Below are positions 10,971 to 23,637 of a stretch of DNA of 64,000 nucleotides, piece by piece. A model generated the notes under the pieces. The model was not told where the DNA came from, ran no database searches, and saw only the letters and a program-made list of their open reading frames with translations. The DNA comes from Miscanthus floridulus (lineage: Eukaryota; Streptophyta; Magnoliopsida; Poales; Poaceae). Positions within the stretch are counted from its first letter, which is position 1; every line of letters starts with the position of its first letter. The DNA is taken from the NCBI RefSeq assembly GCF_019320115.1, contig NC_089585.1, positions 140,787,426 to 140,851,425 of the forward strand, written 5' to 3'. Position numbers and translations under genes: made by a program.

Positions 10971-11977
10971 ATGGCGGGCTCGAGCGATACAATTCGCTTC
11001 GGCTCGCTGGAGTTTCCCACGCCCACACTTGCTAGGATGTGGGCTCCTCCCGTCTTTGTGCCACTCCAGACCTTCCTCTCCAGGAGTCTAGACTTCGTCG
11101 CTGACCAGCTCGGCGTACTCCGTCTCTACGAGGAGGCGCTCGTCCCGGTGTCCACTGAAGGAGGAGCGCCCTCCATCGGCCCCGGGCCACTCGATTGCCT
11201 CAACGTCGAGATACCCACGCTTCACCTCGAGCCCATGCTGGGCTCAAACCCCCACAATGAGTGATGTATATATTGTTCTTTACTCACTATTTAACAGCTT
11301 CCGCTAACTCTCCGGAGGGACCGCGTTGTCCCCACCACGACCACCGTGCAACCGGTCCCCCGTGGACGCGTGTGCATGGGGCTCCAAAGGATGCTAATGC
11401 CACCCCCTCTCATGTCCGAGTTCATGGGGATGGCAGGCTACGCTCCCGCCTCCTTCTACGACCTTGTTGATGACGAGGTCGAAAGCGACGGCTCTAGCAT
11501 CGGTGACGTCATGGCACTTGGCCACCCTCTGTCCTAGGAGTGCGCTATAGTGGATGCCCTAGGATAGCCACTAAAGGTAGTGGAGTCTCTGTAGACTTAC
11601 ACCCCTCTAGACCCCCATGCACAGGCCCTAGCGCGTGCGTAGGAGCACGACGAGGAGTTACAACAAAGGTGGCAGAGCCAGCCGCTGCATGCACCGGCAC
11701 GCCTGGCGCATCACGCTGCGCCACATGCGTGTAACCCTACGAGCAGCGCTCGGGGTCATGCCCGTCAGGTCCAGCATAACATCCTGGATGAAGGGGATGA
11801 TCCCCCTTAGTTTGCTCGGGCTGGCCAGAACATTGCTGCTACGATGATGCTTCTATATGGCCTCCCCAAGCCTATCGACCCCTAGGAGCAGGTGATCCAC
11901 CAGAACCTCCAGGTGCTGGTGGAGACCGCCGCCGTTCAGCAGGCAAAAAGCTCTGTGTCACGACATCGACACACGAC
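10971..11977 (+). pseudogene. Gag N-terminal remnant of element A
   Basis: From the ATG at 10971 the frame reads MAGSSDTIRFGSLEFPTPT and continues to a TGA ending at 11264, an N-terminus seen in Tat-lineage gypsy gags of grasses. Later pieces include YGLPKPIDP and, after an in-frame TAG, QVLVETAAVQQAKSSVSRHR (about 11845-11975), which resembles the usual region ahead of the capsid domain. Several stops and frame changes separate the pieces. The sequence ends abruptly at 11977, where element T begins. There is no capsid core, zinc knuckle or pol behind it. It is a pseudogene inside element A. Confidence 0.6.
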
Positions 11978-14900
11978 TGTGGCAGAACCACCTAATCTAA
12001 TGCCTCCCAAGAGTGCTCGTCTTCCATTAGACACTAAGCACTCTGGGGAGAACATTAAATTACTCTGTTCCATCGGGCACACCCCAGGGGAGAACCCAAA
12101 AATCCACATTTGTGCCATCAGGATCACAAGTGAGAGAATAAAGCTTACAACATTCTTAACCATTTCTTACATCACTGGTAATACAACATCAGAGTATAAT
12201 AGTTATGGAATAACAGTGAATGTTATCCTATTATCAGAGTATAGGATTTATTATTTATAATAGCGGAACATGAACATGTTATCAGAGTTATGAATAATTT
12301 AATTCAACAGTGGAATATAAACAGGTTATCAGAATTATAGCGGAAATAAATATCTATTCATGACATGATGAATCATTGATATATAAACTATGACAACAGA
12401 TTATAATACTTTCATTCATAAAAACATTTAGTGAGAGTTATAAATAAAAACTATGATCGCAGCGTAAAGAAAATCCTCTCTGAGCCAACTAGGAGGAATC
12501 CATACACAAGGGTCAGCTCTAGCCTCCACTTATCACCTGCAACAGGGGGAATAAAACCCTGAGTACTTAATTGTACTCAGCAAGACTTACCCGACAGGAG
12601 GAAAGAAAAGACTCTAAGGATATGAAAGGCTATCTGGATTGTGGGTTATTATATTTGCAGGAAGCATTACTAAGTGTGCGTTCTTATATTCAATTTTTAT
12701 TAACAGCCGCATTGGTTCATTAACTAACCATTCTATGTAAGCACCTGTGCTACTTTTAAGCAGGTGGTAAGCAAACAGAATTCCTTCTTCCATCTTTCAT
12801 CTTTCAGTTATTACTACGATGCTAAACCGTAGACAAGCCGTACCGGATCGCTCAACGATTCGTGAATCAATGTCCCCAGCTGGGTACCCCGAAAACACAC
12901 GTCCTACTTGTACCCAAGGCACAAGCAGGACCAACCCATCACCCTCCTATCCTAGGGTCCTAGGTCCCCGTCCAAACTGGGACTCTAAGCCCCTCCCCTG
13001 AGTCCCGGACTCACTGCGGTGCAAGGACCTCCTCCATCAAAACAAAACCCTGACAGTCGGTCCGGAAAGAGTCGGAACCCACGACAAGAGAGCAACAAGT
13101 CTTCCAAGCGCCCATACTCAAGTATGTGCTCAGGATAATAAGTCTATGACTTGCCTAGAGCCTTATGCAACGGTCGATCCTTAACCGACATAGACAGGGA
13201 AAGCAGTGTAACCAAGCCATGCCCCACGTCCACGGCGATACAACCTCTTACACTGACCAATACCCAAACCATATCCCTGCTCGGTCACCATTTTCCTTTC
13301 TGCCATTTTTATATATTCCAAGTGTTAATAATCCAATAATATATTTCCTATTTCTCGCGAGTGACAGCCATCACTCGACTTCTACCGAAGTCCTATAGCA
13401 TAGCAATCTAGACGATCCTGTCATACTAGTAAGACTCATATGATATATATATATATGCAAGTGGGTTTCAATCAACTCTTTAAAACTTAATGCACAAATA
13501 TAATTTAAACTACAGAAAAGTAGGGTTATGCACTGGGGTTTGCCTGGGTAAGATATATATTAAAAAGTTAGTATCTGCATCTTCAGATCATCCACCATCA
13601 ACTGGATAGAAAGCCCATTGCATCATCTGCTGGAGAGAATAACATTACACCATCCTCGGATTCTCAATCATCCTTCAATTGATCTGTTGACCCATCATCG
13701 TACCTATATGATATGCATTGATGCAAATGCATAGATGTAAATAATCAACGACAACCGAAATGCTTAGAAATCCGATCACGCCTCACAACCTAACGAGATA
13801 GCTCTAACGCTGGTCTACGTATCCATGTTGTCGAATAAGACATTATGTCCCAACAAATATTTTAGTTATATAAACCCAAGTTATTTCTTTATTTCATTCT
13901 ATCGATTTAATCATTATTCGAAATAGGGCATCATTGTCTATCTAGCAACTAATTATTCTAGTGCTACAGAAATTACAGTGAGTACCTAATATTGCTAGGA
14001 GCCTACTATAAAAATTTCAGATCCAATACTATTACCAATTTACCATAACAATATGTACAAGTTTACATTTTTAACAATATTAAGCATGTTAAAATAATTA
14101 GAGCAACTCTAAAAACATACCGACCTATGCGAACAAAATACACTATTAGGTAGATCATGATTTTAGAAACTTAACAAAATTGGTTTCACAATTTTTGGAT
14201 GCCTACACAATGTTATATTGATTTTACAAGTTTATTCCCGAAACTAAATTAGCAACCGCTTTAGAAACTAAAGGGCCAGCAGTAATCAAATCGGCCCAGC
14301 GGTCAGAGAAGCCCAGGCAGGGCACATCATGCGTGGCCCAGGCACGGTAGTCAGTGGTAGGCTAGCCCAGCGCGTGGCTCAGGCGGCGGCCCAGCAGCGT
14401 AGCGTGGCCCACTGACCAGGCGCAGGCCAAGCGCAGGTAGCGGCCTAGACGGGGCGGGGCTCAGGTGGCCCAGCCAGGCGACACGAGACCGGCCCAGACA
14501 AGTGGGCATGCCCCAAGTGGCGTGGACGGCCTAGGCACGGCGTGAAGCAGGCCACGGCCACAGAGGCGCAGGGTGAGCAGCCCAATAGGTCGGCCCACGT
14601 GGCGTGGCCCAGTCTTGGTGTGTGTTTTTGTAGAAAAGACCCTCGGTTTTTGACTAATCAACCTATGATCTAGCTCACTATTCAAACAAGTCACGTATTT
14701 CACAATATGGACCCTGTATAAAACTACTTCTTGGATTGTCACCCATTCCTGCATCCTCAAAAGCAGAGGGCAGACGGGGAACACCGGCCAGCGGCGGAAA
14801 CGGCATGGTGGGGCTAGGAAAGGCACGACGGTGGTGGACCACCCACCGGCGAGCTACACGGGGAGCCCGCGCGACCATGCCTAGCCACGGCAAAACCCGA

Positions 14901-15486
14901 GCCAGTCCTAGGTAGCCTGCCCACGAGAGCCAAGGAGGCAGGCACGCCGGCAGCGGCAGCACCGGCCAAGCGAGGACAGCAGGACAACGCGTGGGGCTAC
15001 GACGGCTCTAGGATAGGCACGGTTGGTGGCGGCGTGGCATGGCGATGCTTGGCTCGGGCGATTGTAAGGACAATGGCGGAGGAGGCGCCTGGGAGGAGCA
15101 GCACGCTCGGTTGAGCCTGGCGGCAGCAGGGGCGACCTGGTGCAGCGGTAGAGGCGGTGGTCGAGCTCGACGCGTGGGGCAGTGGCGGCCACGGTGCACT
15201 GAGGAGCAGCAGGCCTAGCACGGGGCCAGGGCACGCGTGTGGGGTTGGCCGGCACCGGGCAGGGAGGAAAGCATAGGAGCAGGGGTGCCTCTTCCCATGA
15301 TAGCAGAAAAAGGAGGAGGGGAAAGCAGCATGAGACACGGTAGGCAGCGCAGAGAAAAGGCCTATGCAGACAGGGACAAGTCAAGGTAGGCAATCAGAGA
15401 TAGGTCTGGCACGACATGACTCGGCCCAGAAAAACAATCAGAGATAGAGGCATATAGAGGCCATAGGAAAAACAAGGAGACACGTG
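11978..15486 (-). mobile_element. Element T: Tekay-like gypsy LTR piece, minus strand
   Basis: On the minus strand this ends GGTGGTTCTGCCACA (plus-strand start TGTGGC at 11978), very like the end of the LTR at 40106-44246 (GGTCGGTTCTGTTACA). Both share a conserved core: here, on the minus strand, GGGTAAGTCTTGCTGAGTAC, a gap, then a CTCAGGGTTT and CCTGTTGCAG block (12533-12596). Both also have a very GC-rich 5' half (here 14280-15360) and an AT-rich middle. The right border and any target-site duplication were not found, perhaps because element B entered at 15487. The open frames in the GC-rich half overlap on both strands and are not genes. Confidence 0.55.
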
Positions 15487-16690
15487 TGTCGACAGAATAT
15501 CGTTGGCAGTCCTCCGAGGGATATCCCACGAAGGTAGATTGATCGGTAGAGGAGCATGAGATCAAGAACAAAAGGCAACAGAGACACACAAGTTAGATAG
15601 GTTAAGGCCATCAGTATAATGTAACACCCTACTCCTATGGTCTATTGATTTGTATTAGCTATCGTATGATATTGCGTAAGTTTGGAGGGGGTCCCTGCCC
15701 GCCTTATATTGTCCGGGGAGCAGGGTTACAAGTCGGTTAGATCTGAGAGATAACCGAAAAGTAATAACTGATTACAAAAATCATGGGATCATACATATCC
15801 TAACAGATCTCGTAGTATCTTCAGGAGATCTTCCAGATGTCTTGTGGAAGGCGCCGACTAGGGTCGTGCCCCATAAGGCTTCGTCTTGTGGGCTAGGCCA
15901 TCCCTGAGGGCGCAGCCCTTGTGGTCTTCCATGGGTATCCGAGGTCATACCCCCCACAGCTAGTCCCTGAGTGCCTTGTACCCATAGTGCAACGCTGTCT
16001 TGAGCTTGTCCGGGCAGGTGCGAACGAAGCCGAGTAGTCTAACTCATGGTCCGACCACCATAATGAGTTGCCGAGCAGTTGTGAGCAGTTGCCGAGCAGT
16101 TGTGACCAGTTGCCGAGCAGCATGTACTATCACCGAGCAGCATAACCCAAGCATGGCTTGCCATAAGGGTGTAAGGAGCTCAAGTTCAGAACCAAAAATT
16201 TCTTCGTAGTGGAACAAGTGTGTCCACTTAGAGTCCGACCACGAGAATAGGAGATAGTCTTCTTTAACTTCAAGAGGCGTGGTGTCTTCAGGAATAAATC
16301 AAGCACATTCACCACGAGGTGAAGTGTTCCCACTTAGTCCCCGAGCCTGACAGTAGATGACATAGTCATGTGGTGCTAGGGTCCAAAGTAGAAGAATAAT
16401 AAAATACCAGCCGAGCAGGCAGCTAGTCCTTGAGCGAAGCTCTGAAATGAGAGAGAGCACATTCACCGCAAGGTGAAGTGTGCCCACTTAGTCCCCAAGC
16501 CTGACAGTAGGTGACGTAGTCACATGGTGCCAGGGTTAAAAACTTTAAAATAATAAAAAACTAGGCGAGCAAGCAACCAGTCCCCTTGCCGTTTACGGAG
16601 ATATCTAAAAAACCCAACCGTGGAGAAAAAACTGGAGTAACAACTATACAGTAACTGTTACCGAGCCTCAATAAATGGCAGAGAAGTCGG
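15487..16690 (-). repeat. 3' LTR region of element B (right border uncertain)
   Basis: It begins TGTCGACAG at the low end. The block CATTCACCRCRAGGTGAAGTG followed by CCCACTTAGTCCCC occurs at about 16307 and again at about 16461, and once more in the related copy near 21563. Short GTTGCCGAGCAG units repeat at 16066-16135. Minus-strand orientation follows from the PBS at the other LTR. The position of the LTR's other terminus is not clear from sequence alone. Confidence 0.5.
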
Positions 16691-16995
16691 CGATTTATTC
16701 AGCAAGTGATAACCAATGGTAGCGATAAATTAGCAACGTGGGATACAGTTGCGTGATAGCCCATGTTATGGCCCAACAAGCCGCGTCAGAGAATTTGGAG
16801 GGGCGCAAATTGCAAAAATGCTTTCCCAAAAACCCTCGAATGCGAAAGGGTGGGGAAAGTGCTTTATAACTACGCCGCCGCATCCCTCGTGTATACCTTT
16901 GCCACTTTGCCATTCTGTCTTCATCCTCAGCCCTCACATTTTCAGATTCGCATCCACTCATGCTCCCGACGCCAGTCCTCATCCAGATCTGAGAG

Positions 16996-19900
16996 ATGGC
17001 ACCAAAGAGGAGAGCTATGAACCCGAAGAAGGCGAGCCCAAAGAAGGCAGGAGCAAGAGCCAGTCGCAACAAAGAGTGGGTGCCATCGTGCATGGGGGAA
17101 GCGGAGCTCGAGAGATTCATGGAGGCAGGCATGCTTCTTGACCGCATCACCACTGGATGGCAGCCAGCCAATGGTGAGCCTTTCCTGATGCCTAACACGG
17201 ATGAAGCTGTAGTCTTCGAGGATTATTTCTGGCGTGGGTTGGGGTTCCCTGTTCATCCTTTCTTGTGAGATCTGTTGGAGTTCTGGACAATTAGTCTCTG
17301 CAATCTCCACCCCAACACCATATTACACATCTCAATCTTTATCCATTTTTGTGAGACATTTCTAGGGGTGCTGCCACACTTCAGCCTCTTTAGACACCTA
17401 TTCTAGTTGAAGAAGAAGGATGGTGGTGGATCCAAGGTGGTCGGCGGCGTATATCTACAGCTCTGGGATGGAATGGCCAGCAAGTACATTAATTTACCAC
17501 TGAACACTTCTCTGAAAGGGTGGAACTCCAAGTGGTTCTACATGAAACAAAGTCACCCTACAATCCGCTGCGATGTCCACCATATCTTGGAGAACCAGAA
17601 AAGCTGGTCAGAGAAACCGAACAGTGATGACATGGAACAAGTAAGGGAGCTCCTCAACCTGCTTGAAGGCGTAGAGATTAGCGGTGAACTAGTGGCGGCG
17701 AGCTTCATAGTGCGCCGAATCTAGCCCTACAAGGAGAGGGGCCACCCGGGCTTTGACTATAGAGGTGATGACGACGGGACCCGGGAGAGGATGGAATGGC
17801 TGACGAAACAAATTGTCCTAGAGTGGGTCATAGAGCTGTTCGCTCCTAGCGCCTCATTCTGCTGGCCAAAGCAAACGAGGGCCTTCAACTGCACAAATCC
17901 GCCTCCTCAGGTAACCATCTCGATTGTTTTTTCCCAACACTTATAATCCTGATGCATTGTCGAGTAGTGAACTGATGCACTTATGCAAAGATCCATTTGC
18001 AGAGCAGTGTACTTCTCTGGCGTGCCGAGGTGTGATTGGCAGAGGGGTGTAGACGCTCGGCCACCAGCTTAGCTTGAGGAACATGCGGCCAGCGCTTTGT
18101 CAGAGTCTGGGGATGGTCAGACAGAAAAATCACCCCCAGTATCGAAGAAAGTCTGGGGAAAAAGAGCAGCGGCAGACGAGCCGGCCCGAAAGAAGAGGAA
18201 GACGGCAGCCACCGGTCCCCTCGAACTGGGCAGCATCTCGCTTGGTGGCGACCAGACCACTCAATAGCGGAGGACCACGGTGCTCGAGTGGTCGGATGAC
18301 GATGAAACTTCGGTGGCTCCTTTGCTGAGCACTAAAGCACCTTCGCGCAACACTCACGTAGAGGAACAAGCGAGGAGAGGTGAAGAAGTTCCTGAGTAGC
18401 AAGCGACGTGAGTCCCCAAGCAACAGATGATGGGAGTCCCTGCACAGTAGGCGAAGGGAGTCACAGAGCGGCAGGTGAAACAGAGGCCAACGGTGGAGGA
18501 AACTGGACCTCCACCCCAGCGTATGGGAGTTGACCCCATGGCCGCACCTAGGTGCTCGGGTAGGCATCACTGGTTCAAGAAATTGTTCTAGTAGACCAAA
18601 CCGTGAGTATACTTTCCTTGGAGTTACTTTGTTGTCATTTCTTAGGTTTTTTGGCACTTGACGAACTGATCTGATGTAGAGTGAAATGTACGGAGGGTCT
18701 GACCCCACCAGTCTAGACTACCGAACCGCCGAGGGCTAATCCCATAGTGGAAGCAACGTCGGCAGCTACCGTTCTCGAGTCCCCAAATGCTCGGCAGCCG
18801 GAGGAGGAGGAGTCAACCGCTGCTGCTAGCGATCTTGGCAATGACGAACGAGCGGCGTTAGCGATAGACGGATCAGCGACAGTGCCCGAGACAATGGTAG
18901 GAATCGCCAGGTCTTCGAGAGTAGAGGCTGGAGTTGCTAGCAATGCGCTAGAGTATGGGGCAGTGAAGCTAGTGGTGCCCGAGGGACAAACGGTGCCTTC
19001 TGAGGCATCATAGGGCATGGTTAGAGCCACTGTCTGGCAATGGAGGCCCCTGGTGGTGCCTCGAGCTACGGCAGAAGAGGATGAGGTGGAGGAGATCGAG
19101 TGCACTAAACCTCGACCCAAGGTGTCCGAATCATCCGCAAGCGCGGCGACGAAGTGGTGGTTATCGAGGAGGAAGATACCACTAGGGAGATGAGGAGATT
19201 GAAGACCACCCTCGCCGGAGTGATGAAACGAATCGAGGTCAGTACTGCATCTGGAGTGGTCATCTTTGATGTTGATGATCGAAGTTCATCATTATAATTG
19301 TGTATTTGTAGGGGATAACTTGGACTACCGAGCAGCGGCATCAGCTGATAAAGAGGATGGAACCCCTCGCCAAAGAGAACGAAAAACTCAAAGAGGCGAT
19401 GAACCTGATGGAGAGAAACATCCGGAGAGCCCGGCACGAGCGAGACCTTGTTGAGTCCAACACGTGAGATCTAGAATACCACAAGGGGGTCCTGGCTGAG
19501 TAGCTGGCGGCTATGTCCGAGCAGCTGCGGTGCAAGTCTGAGGAGCTGGCGAGTGCCTCCACGCAACTAGAATAGACTTTCGAGCAGCTTAGAAGTGTAT
19601 CCAAGCAAAAAACGGGTACGATATATCGGCGAATGTGCTTTGTATTGCTGAACAACCATATTTTTGGCAATAACTGTTGTGCTTGTAGAGCAAAACACGG
19701 AGCTTGACCAACTGTGCCAAGCCCTCGAACAACTCTGAGAGGAAAAGGTGAAGGAGATAGGGCGAGCAGATAAACTAGCGGAGAAGTTGAATGGTAAGTA
19801 TTCCCTGGTCAGAGTTAATGCTAAAGTAGTTTCCTTTCTTGATGGAACTGTGTAATGCTTGCAGACTACCGTCAGAGGGTCAAAGCGCAATTCAATGTGC

Positions 19901-20290
19901 TAGAGCAGGACGCTCGAACACAGAGGGACAAGTTTGATGCCACAGTTGCCAGAGTCAAACCAGTGCTCGACTGCGTCGACCTAGAGGCGGCTCCTCAAAC
20001 CGACGGTAGGCTACCGCGCCCGGACATCGTCATCGAAAGGTGCAAGACAGCGTGGGAGAGCTTCAAGAACTTCAATTGTGATGTCGTTGTTACCGGCATT
20101 ACTCATGCCCTTACGGTGGTCTGGTCCCACTATCCATCCATTGACCTTCAGGCGATAGGGAGCTGATTCGCCGAAGGGCTGAGCGAGGCAGAGACCCAGC
20201 AACTGGAGGATGAGGTGGAGGATGCAACGAAAAAGCTAGCCAGTGATATTGACCTGTTTGGTGAGACGAGTGGCGATGGCGAAGCTCGGT
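16996..20290 (+). pseudogene. Antisense PF04195-like ORF of element B (decayed, multi-exon)
   Basis: From the ATG at 16996 the frame reads MAPKRRAMNPKKASPKK, then CMGEAELERFMEAG, DEAVVFEDYFWRGLGF, SLKGWNSKWFYMKQSHP and ELVAASFIVRR. This is the 'putative gypsy type transposon' domain (PF04195) known from grass repeats. One frame spans 16996 to about 17910 with three in-frame stops (TGA near 17266, TAG near 17404, TAG at 17722-17724). Later exon-like pieces with GT/AG borders encode an acidic Ala/Glu-rich part (18740-19010), a coiled-coil (19320-19790, EKLKEAMNLMERNIRRARHE) and a conserved C-terminus (19864-20290, DYRQRVKAQFNVLEQD). It runs against the strand of element B and starts close to its 3' LTR. 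No catalytic function is known for the domain. It cannot make full-length protein as it stands. Confidence 0.72.
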
Positions 20291-21095
20291 GATATGCTCG
20301 GAGATTATCATCTGTAATTTCTAGACAATGTAGTTAGAATGCGCTATAGCGCAAAAAACACTTATGTATGTGATAAATGTTATAAGGTGCATGTATATGC
20401 AGTTTGCTTATAGTTCGGCGAAAAAATCTTCACAGTTTTAACCAAAATACAATTATACATAGTACAAGTAGCGTCCAAACAGTTGGTTTGCTACTAAACC
20501 CCATGGCCTCGGCTAGCCCATAGTCCATAACGTCGAGCTTGGAGCCCGTGCACGTGTAGGAGGAATAGGCGTAACCAAGGAACCATAGCCGACCATCCAC
20601 AACACAGAGCGTAGAGCCCATGGCATGTGTAGGGAGGGATCGAAGACTGGGTCTTCTCCATAGAGAAAAGAGCAGAACGTGTGCTGCTCGGCGGTTATCG
20701 AAATAACTTGGAGATATAGGTAGTATAAGCGACGTCCGAGCAATTAGTTCTATGCTGAGCTCTCGGCCTTGGCTAGCCCATAGTCCATAATGTCGAGCAC
20801 GGAGCCCGTGGATGTGTAGGAGGAACAGACGTGACTAAGGAACCACAGCCGACCACCCATAACGCAGAGCACGGAGCCCGTGGCACGTGTAGGGAGAGAT
20901 CGAGGACTGGGTCTTCTTCGAAGAGAGCAGAAAAGAAAGTGTGTTGCACGCTGATCGGCGAAATATCTCAGAGATTTGGAGTAAAGTTTTTGGCGATTTG
21001 GAGAAAACTTATTCGGTGATGTTGGGAGAAGACATGCTCGGCGATTTGGAGAAATCGTTCGGCGATTTTGGTGAAAATAGGTTCGGCGATAACGT

Positions 21096-21640
21096 TGTCG
21101 ATAGAAGATGCTCGGCAGTCCACCGAGGGGTATCCCACGATGATAGATTTGTTATAGAGGTGAGCGAGATCAGGCGCGAGATGGTAATACAAGCACCAAG
21201 ACTCAAGATTTAGACAGGTTCAGCCATCAGTATGACGTAATACCTACATCCTGTGTTATGATGTATTGCATTGAGATGTATCGATCTTGTCCACTAGAGG
21301 ACCCCTACCTCTCCTTATATACTCTAGAGGGGTAGGGTTACAAAGAAACTAGCCTATTTGGTACTATACAATATATTGCGGTGTACGCCGAGTAGCGCCG
21401 TGCATGCCTTGATCTTGTGGGTACCGGGGGCCATACCCTCACAGCTAGTCCCTGAGCTTGACAATAGGTGATGTAGTCACATAGTGCCATGGTCAGAAAG
21501 TAGAAGACCAGCCGAGCAGGCAGCCAGTCCTCGGGCGTAGCCTCGAGATGAGAAAAGCGCACATTCACCACAAGGTGAAGTGTGCCCACTTAGTCCCTGA
21601 GCCTATTGGAAGATGAAGAATGAATCTTGTAGCAGGGTCA
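21096..21640 (-). repeat. Third LTR-like copy related to element B ends
   Basis: TGTCGATAGAAGATGCTCGG followed by CAGTCCACCGAGGGGTATCC at 21096 matches the LTR beginnings at 15487 and 23459 in diverged form. Further on it shares the CAGCTAGTCCCTGAG block (about 21440) and the CCACAAGGTGAAGTGTGCCC block (about 21569) with 15950-16500. Since it splits the 260-bp repeat series, it may be a nested solo LTR of a sister family. No target duplication was identified and the right border is unclear. Confidence 0.5.
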
Positions 21641-21772
21641 AAGAAAAAGAAGTCTAAAAGCTTTGCTGATATCATCCGACATGCATGCATCAAGACCCCA
21701 GACATGCTGCCCAAGATCAGCACCCTGATCCGAACAGCATGGAGCAGCTTGATAGCACACCGATGATACATA

Positions 21773-22245
21773 GCAAGATCCAAGCACCGAGGAGTCCCCG
21801 GCGTAGCTGGCGATGTCCGAGCACCGAGGAGCGAGGAGTCCCAACGTCGCTGGCGATATCCGAGCACCAAGGAGCGAGGAGTCCCCGGCGTCACTGGTGA
21901 TGTCCAAGCACCGAGGAGCGAGGAGTCCCCGATGTCTTTGGCGATGACTAGGCACCGAGGAGTGAGGAGTCCCCAGCGTCATTGGTGATGACCGAGCACC
22001 AAGGAGCGAGGAGTCCTGACGTCGCTAGCGATGTCCGAGCACCGAGGAGCGAGGAGTCCCCGACGTCGCTGGCGATGTCCGAGCACCGAGGTGCGAGGAG
22101 TCCCCGATGTCATTGGCGATGACCGAGCTCTGAGGAGCGAGGAGTCCCCGGCGTTGCTGGCGATGACCAAGCACCGAGGAGTGAGGAGTCCCCGACGTCG
22201 CTGACGATGTTCGAGCACCGAGGAGGCCCCGGCGTAGCTGGCAAC
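21773..22245. repeat. Tandem array of about 44-bp GC-rich units
   Basis: Around ten units share GAGCACCGAGGAGCGAGGAG, then TCCCCG and CGTCGCTGGCGATGTCC. The spacing measured between clean units (22037 and 22081) is 44 bp; some units are shortened. The minus-strand frames across it translate to monotonous Leu/Arg/Ser repeats and are not considered coding. Confidence 0.85.
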
Positions 22246-22929
22246 GTCCATGCGGTGAAGTGTGCCCACTTAGTCCTCAAGCACGAAGAATCTGAGCGCC
22301 GAGGAGTAACCGGCGTAGCTGGCGATGAAGCATGAGCGACGAATAGTCTGGTCAACTGGTCGGCGGCGAAGTGAGCATTGAGTAGAAGCAACCAACGAAC
22401 AATCCGATCAACTGGTCAACGATGAAATCCATGAACCTAGCGGTCCGACCAGTTGATCGGTGGAGAAGTCCGAGCACCAGGTGGTCTGATCACCTGGACA
22501 ATGATCCTGCAATACAAACATGTAGAACGGGTAGTGCATGATGTAAAAATATATGAACTCCGAGAAAAAATAGCGTATGTAGCTTGGCGATCAGTTGGAG
22601 TAAAGATGTATTTATATTTAATATAAACCGCCCGACTAGTTAGTGTGTAGCTGAGTCTCCTACCCTAGCTAGCACATAGTCCATAACGTCGAGCACGGAG
22701 CCCGTGCACTTGTAGGAGGAATAGGCGTCGCTAAGGAGCCACTGCCGACCACCCATAATGCAGAGGACAGACGCTCATGCACATGTAGGGAGGAGCTAGA
22801 GATAGGGCCGTCTCTGGAGGCATCCGAGCATCAACATGACTGTTCAGGGGTTTGGAAAATTATTTGGAGAGCAAACATAGAGAAAACAGCTCGGAGAAAT
22901 ATTATGGCGATATACGGAGATTAGAGAAT

Positions 22930-23458
22930 ATTTAGAAAAATATTAAAGCATGACTTAGCTTTAGACAGAACGACTGTTCGGCGGCGTATGGCGCTATCTG
23001 GTCAGTGAGAGGATGGATGTCTTCAACCTGGTCGGCAAATCTACCCCTCAGGGCATGTTGGTAAGCGGTGGCGGCGTTGGTGAACCCTAAGGGTAGGGCC
23101 ATAACCCCTAGAGTTTCCCGAGCAGCCTTCGATAGATCTAGATCGGAGGGTGGTCGGCGCTGAACCAGAGCGTCCAGAGCCAATTCGGTGATGGAGAGGC
23201 AATCGGCGAGCTTCAGACCGACCCAATCGATGGATACGATCAGATCGTCGTTGTTGATCTGCCTCCTCTAGAAGCAAGGAAGCAGGTGGTGAGTTGTTGA
23301 TGAAGGTGACCTATCGCGGGGGCTAATGTAGCCAGCAATGAATCATCATCGTGGACCGACATGGATCTCTACGAGATTGATGACGAGAACGTGCTGTTGA
23401 TTTGAGGTCCATCTAGCTCGCCATGGATCAAGCGCATAGCCCTACCTAGCACGCCAAC
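22930..23458 (-). pseudogene. Gag N-terminal remnant and PBS of element B
   Basis: Minus-strand translation gives WVGLKLADCLSITELALDAL, then VQRRPPSDLDLSKAARETLG and LGFTNAATAYQHALRGRFAD, a Tat-like gag start. The frame changes around 23150-23280. The minus-strand PBS (GTTGGCGTGCTAGG...) lies at 23439-23458, directly beside the 5' LTR remnant. No capsid, zinc knuckle or pol follows downstream on the minus strand. Confidence 0.5.
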
Positions 23459-23637
23459 TATCGACAGAATATCATCGGCAGTCCTCTGAGGGTTATCCCA
23501 CGAAGGTAGATTGATCGGTAGAGGAGCATGAGATCAAGAACAAGAAGGCAACAGAGATACACGAGTTAGATAGGTTCAGGCCATCAGTGTGACGTAATAC
23601 CCTACTCCTGTGGTCTATTGACTCGCTGGTTGATCTC

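Larger units (their letters stand above)
20470..22850. repeat. About 260-bp non-coding repeat, three copies
   Basis: TAGTCCATAACGTCGAG followed by GGAGCCCGTGCACGTGTAGGA-like sequence occurs at about 20521, 20781 and 22677. The first two copies are tandem with a 260-bp period. The third is separated by the LTR-like segment starting at 21096. They contain no ORF and lie in the 3' non-coding part of element B. Confidence 0.75.
15487..23637 (-). mobile_element. Element B: second Tat-like gypsy element, opposite orientation, truncated
   Basis: TGTCGACAGAATATCG at 15487 and TATCGACAGAATATCA at 23459 start a shared stretch of about 150-180 bp in the same orientation. Next to the second copy lies the minus-strand sequence GTTGGCGTGCTAGGTAGGGC (23439-23458), a primer-binding-site form. 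So element B runs on the minus strand: 5' LTR remnant (23459-23637), PBS, gag start (about 22930-23438), non-coding repeats, an antisense plus-strand ORF (16996-20290) and the 3' LTR from 15487. The two LTR copies stop matching after about 180 bp, so the 5' LTR is truncated or rearranged. No pol was found. Element B is nested in A and/or T. Confidence 0.6.

Noticed and set aside
14461..15393. Open frames of 63-161 codons in the GC-rich part of element T
   Set aside because: Same GC-rich LTR half as in element S; Arg/Pro/Cys-rich, no domain, overlapping on the same strand.
15400..15486. A target-site duplication for element T
   Set aside because: ACGAC precedes 11978 and a similar CACGAC is near 15403, but the latter is not preceded by a proper LTR end; no consistent 5-bp pair was found.
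21773..22245. CRISPR-like array
   Set aside because: Units are directly adjacent with no unique spacers, and the DNA is a plant retroelement.
21565..22391. Minus frames of 83-114 codons through the 44-bp array
   Set aside because: Repetitive translation of tandem units; no conserved domain.
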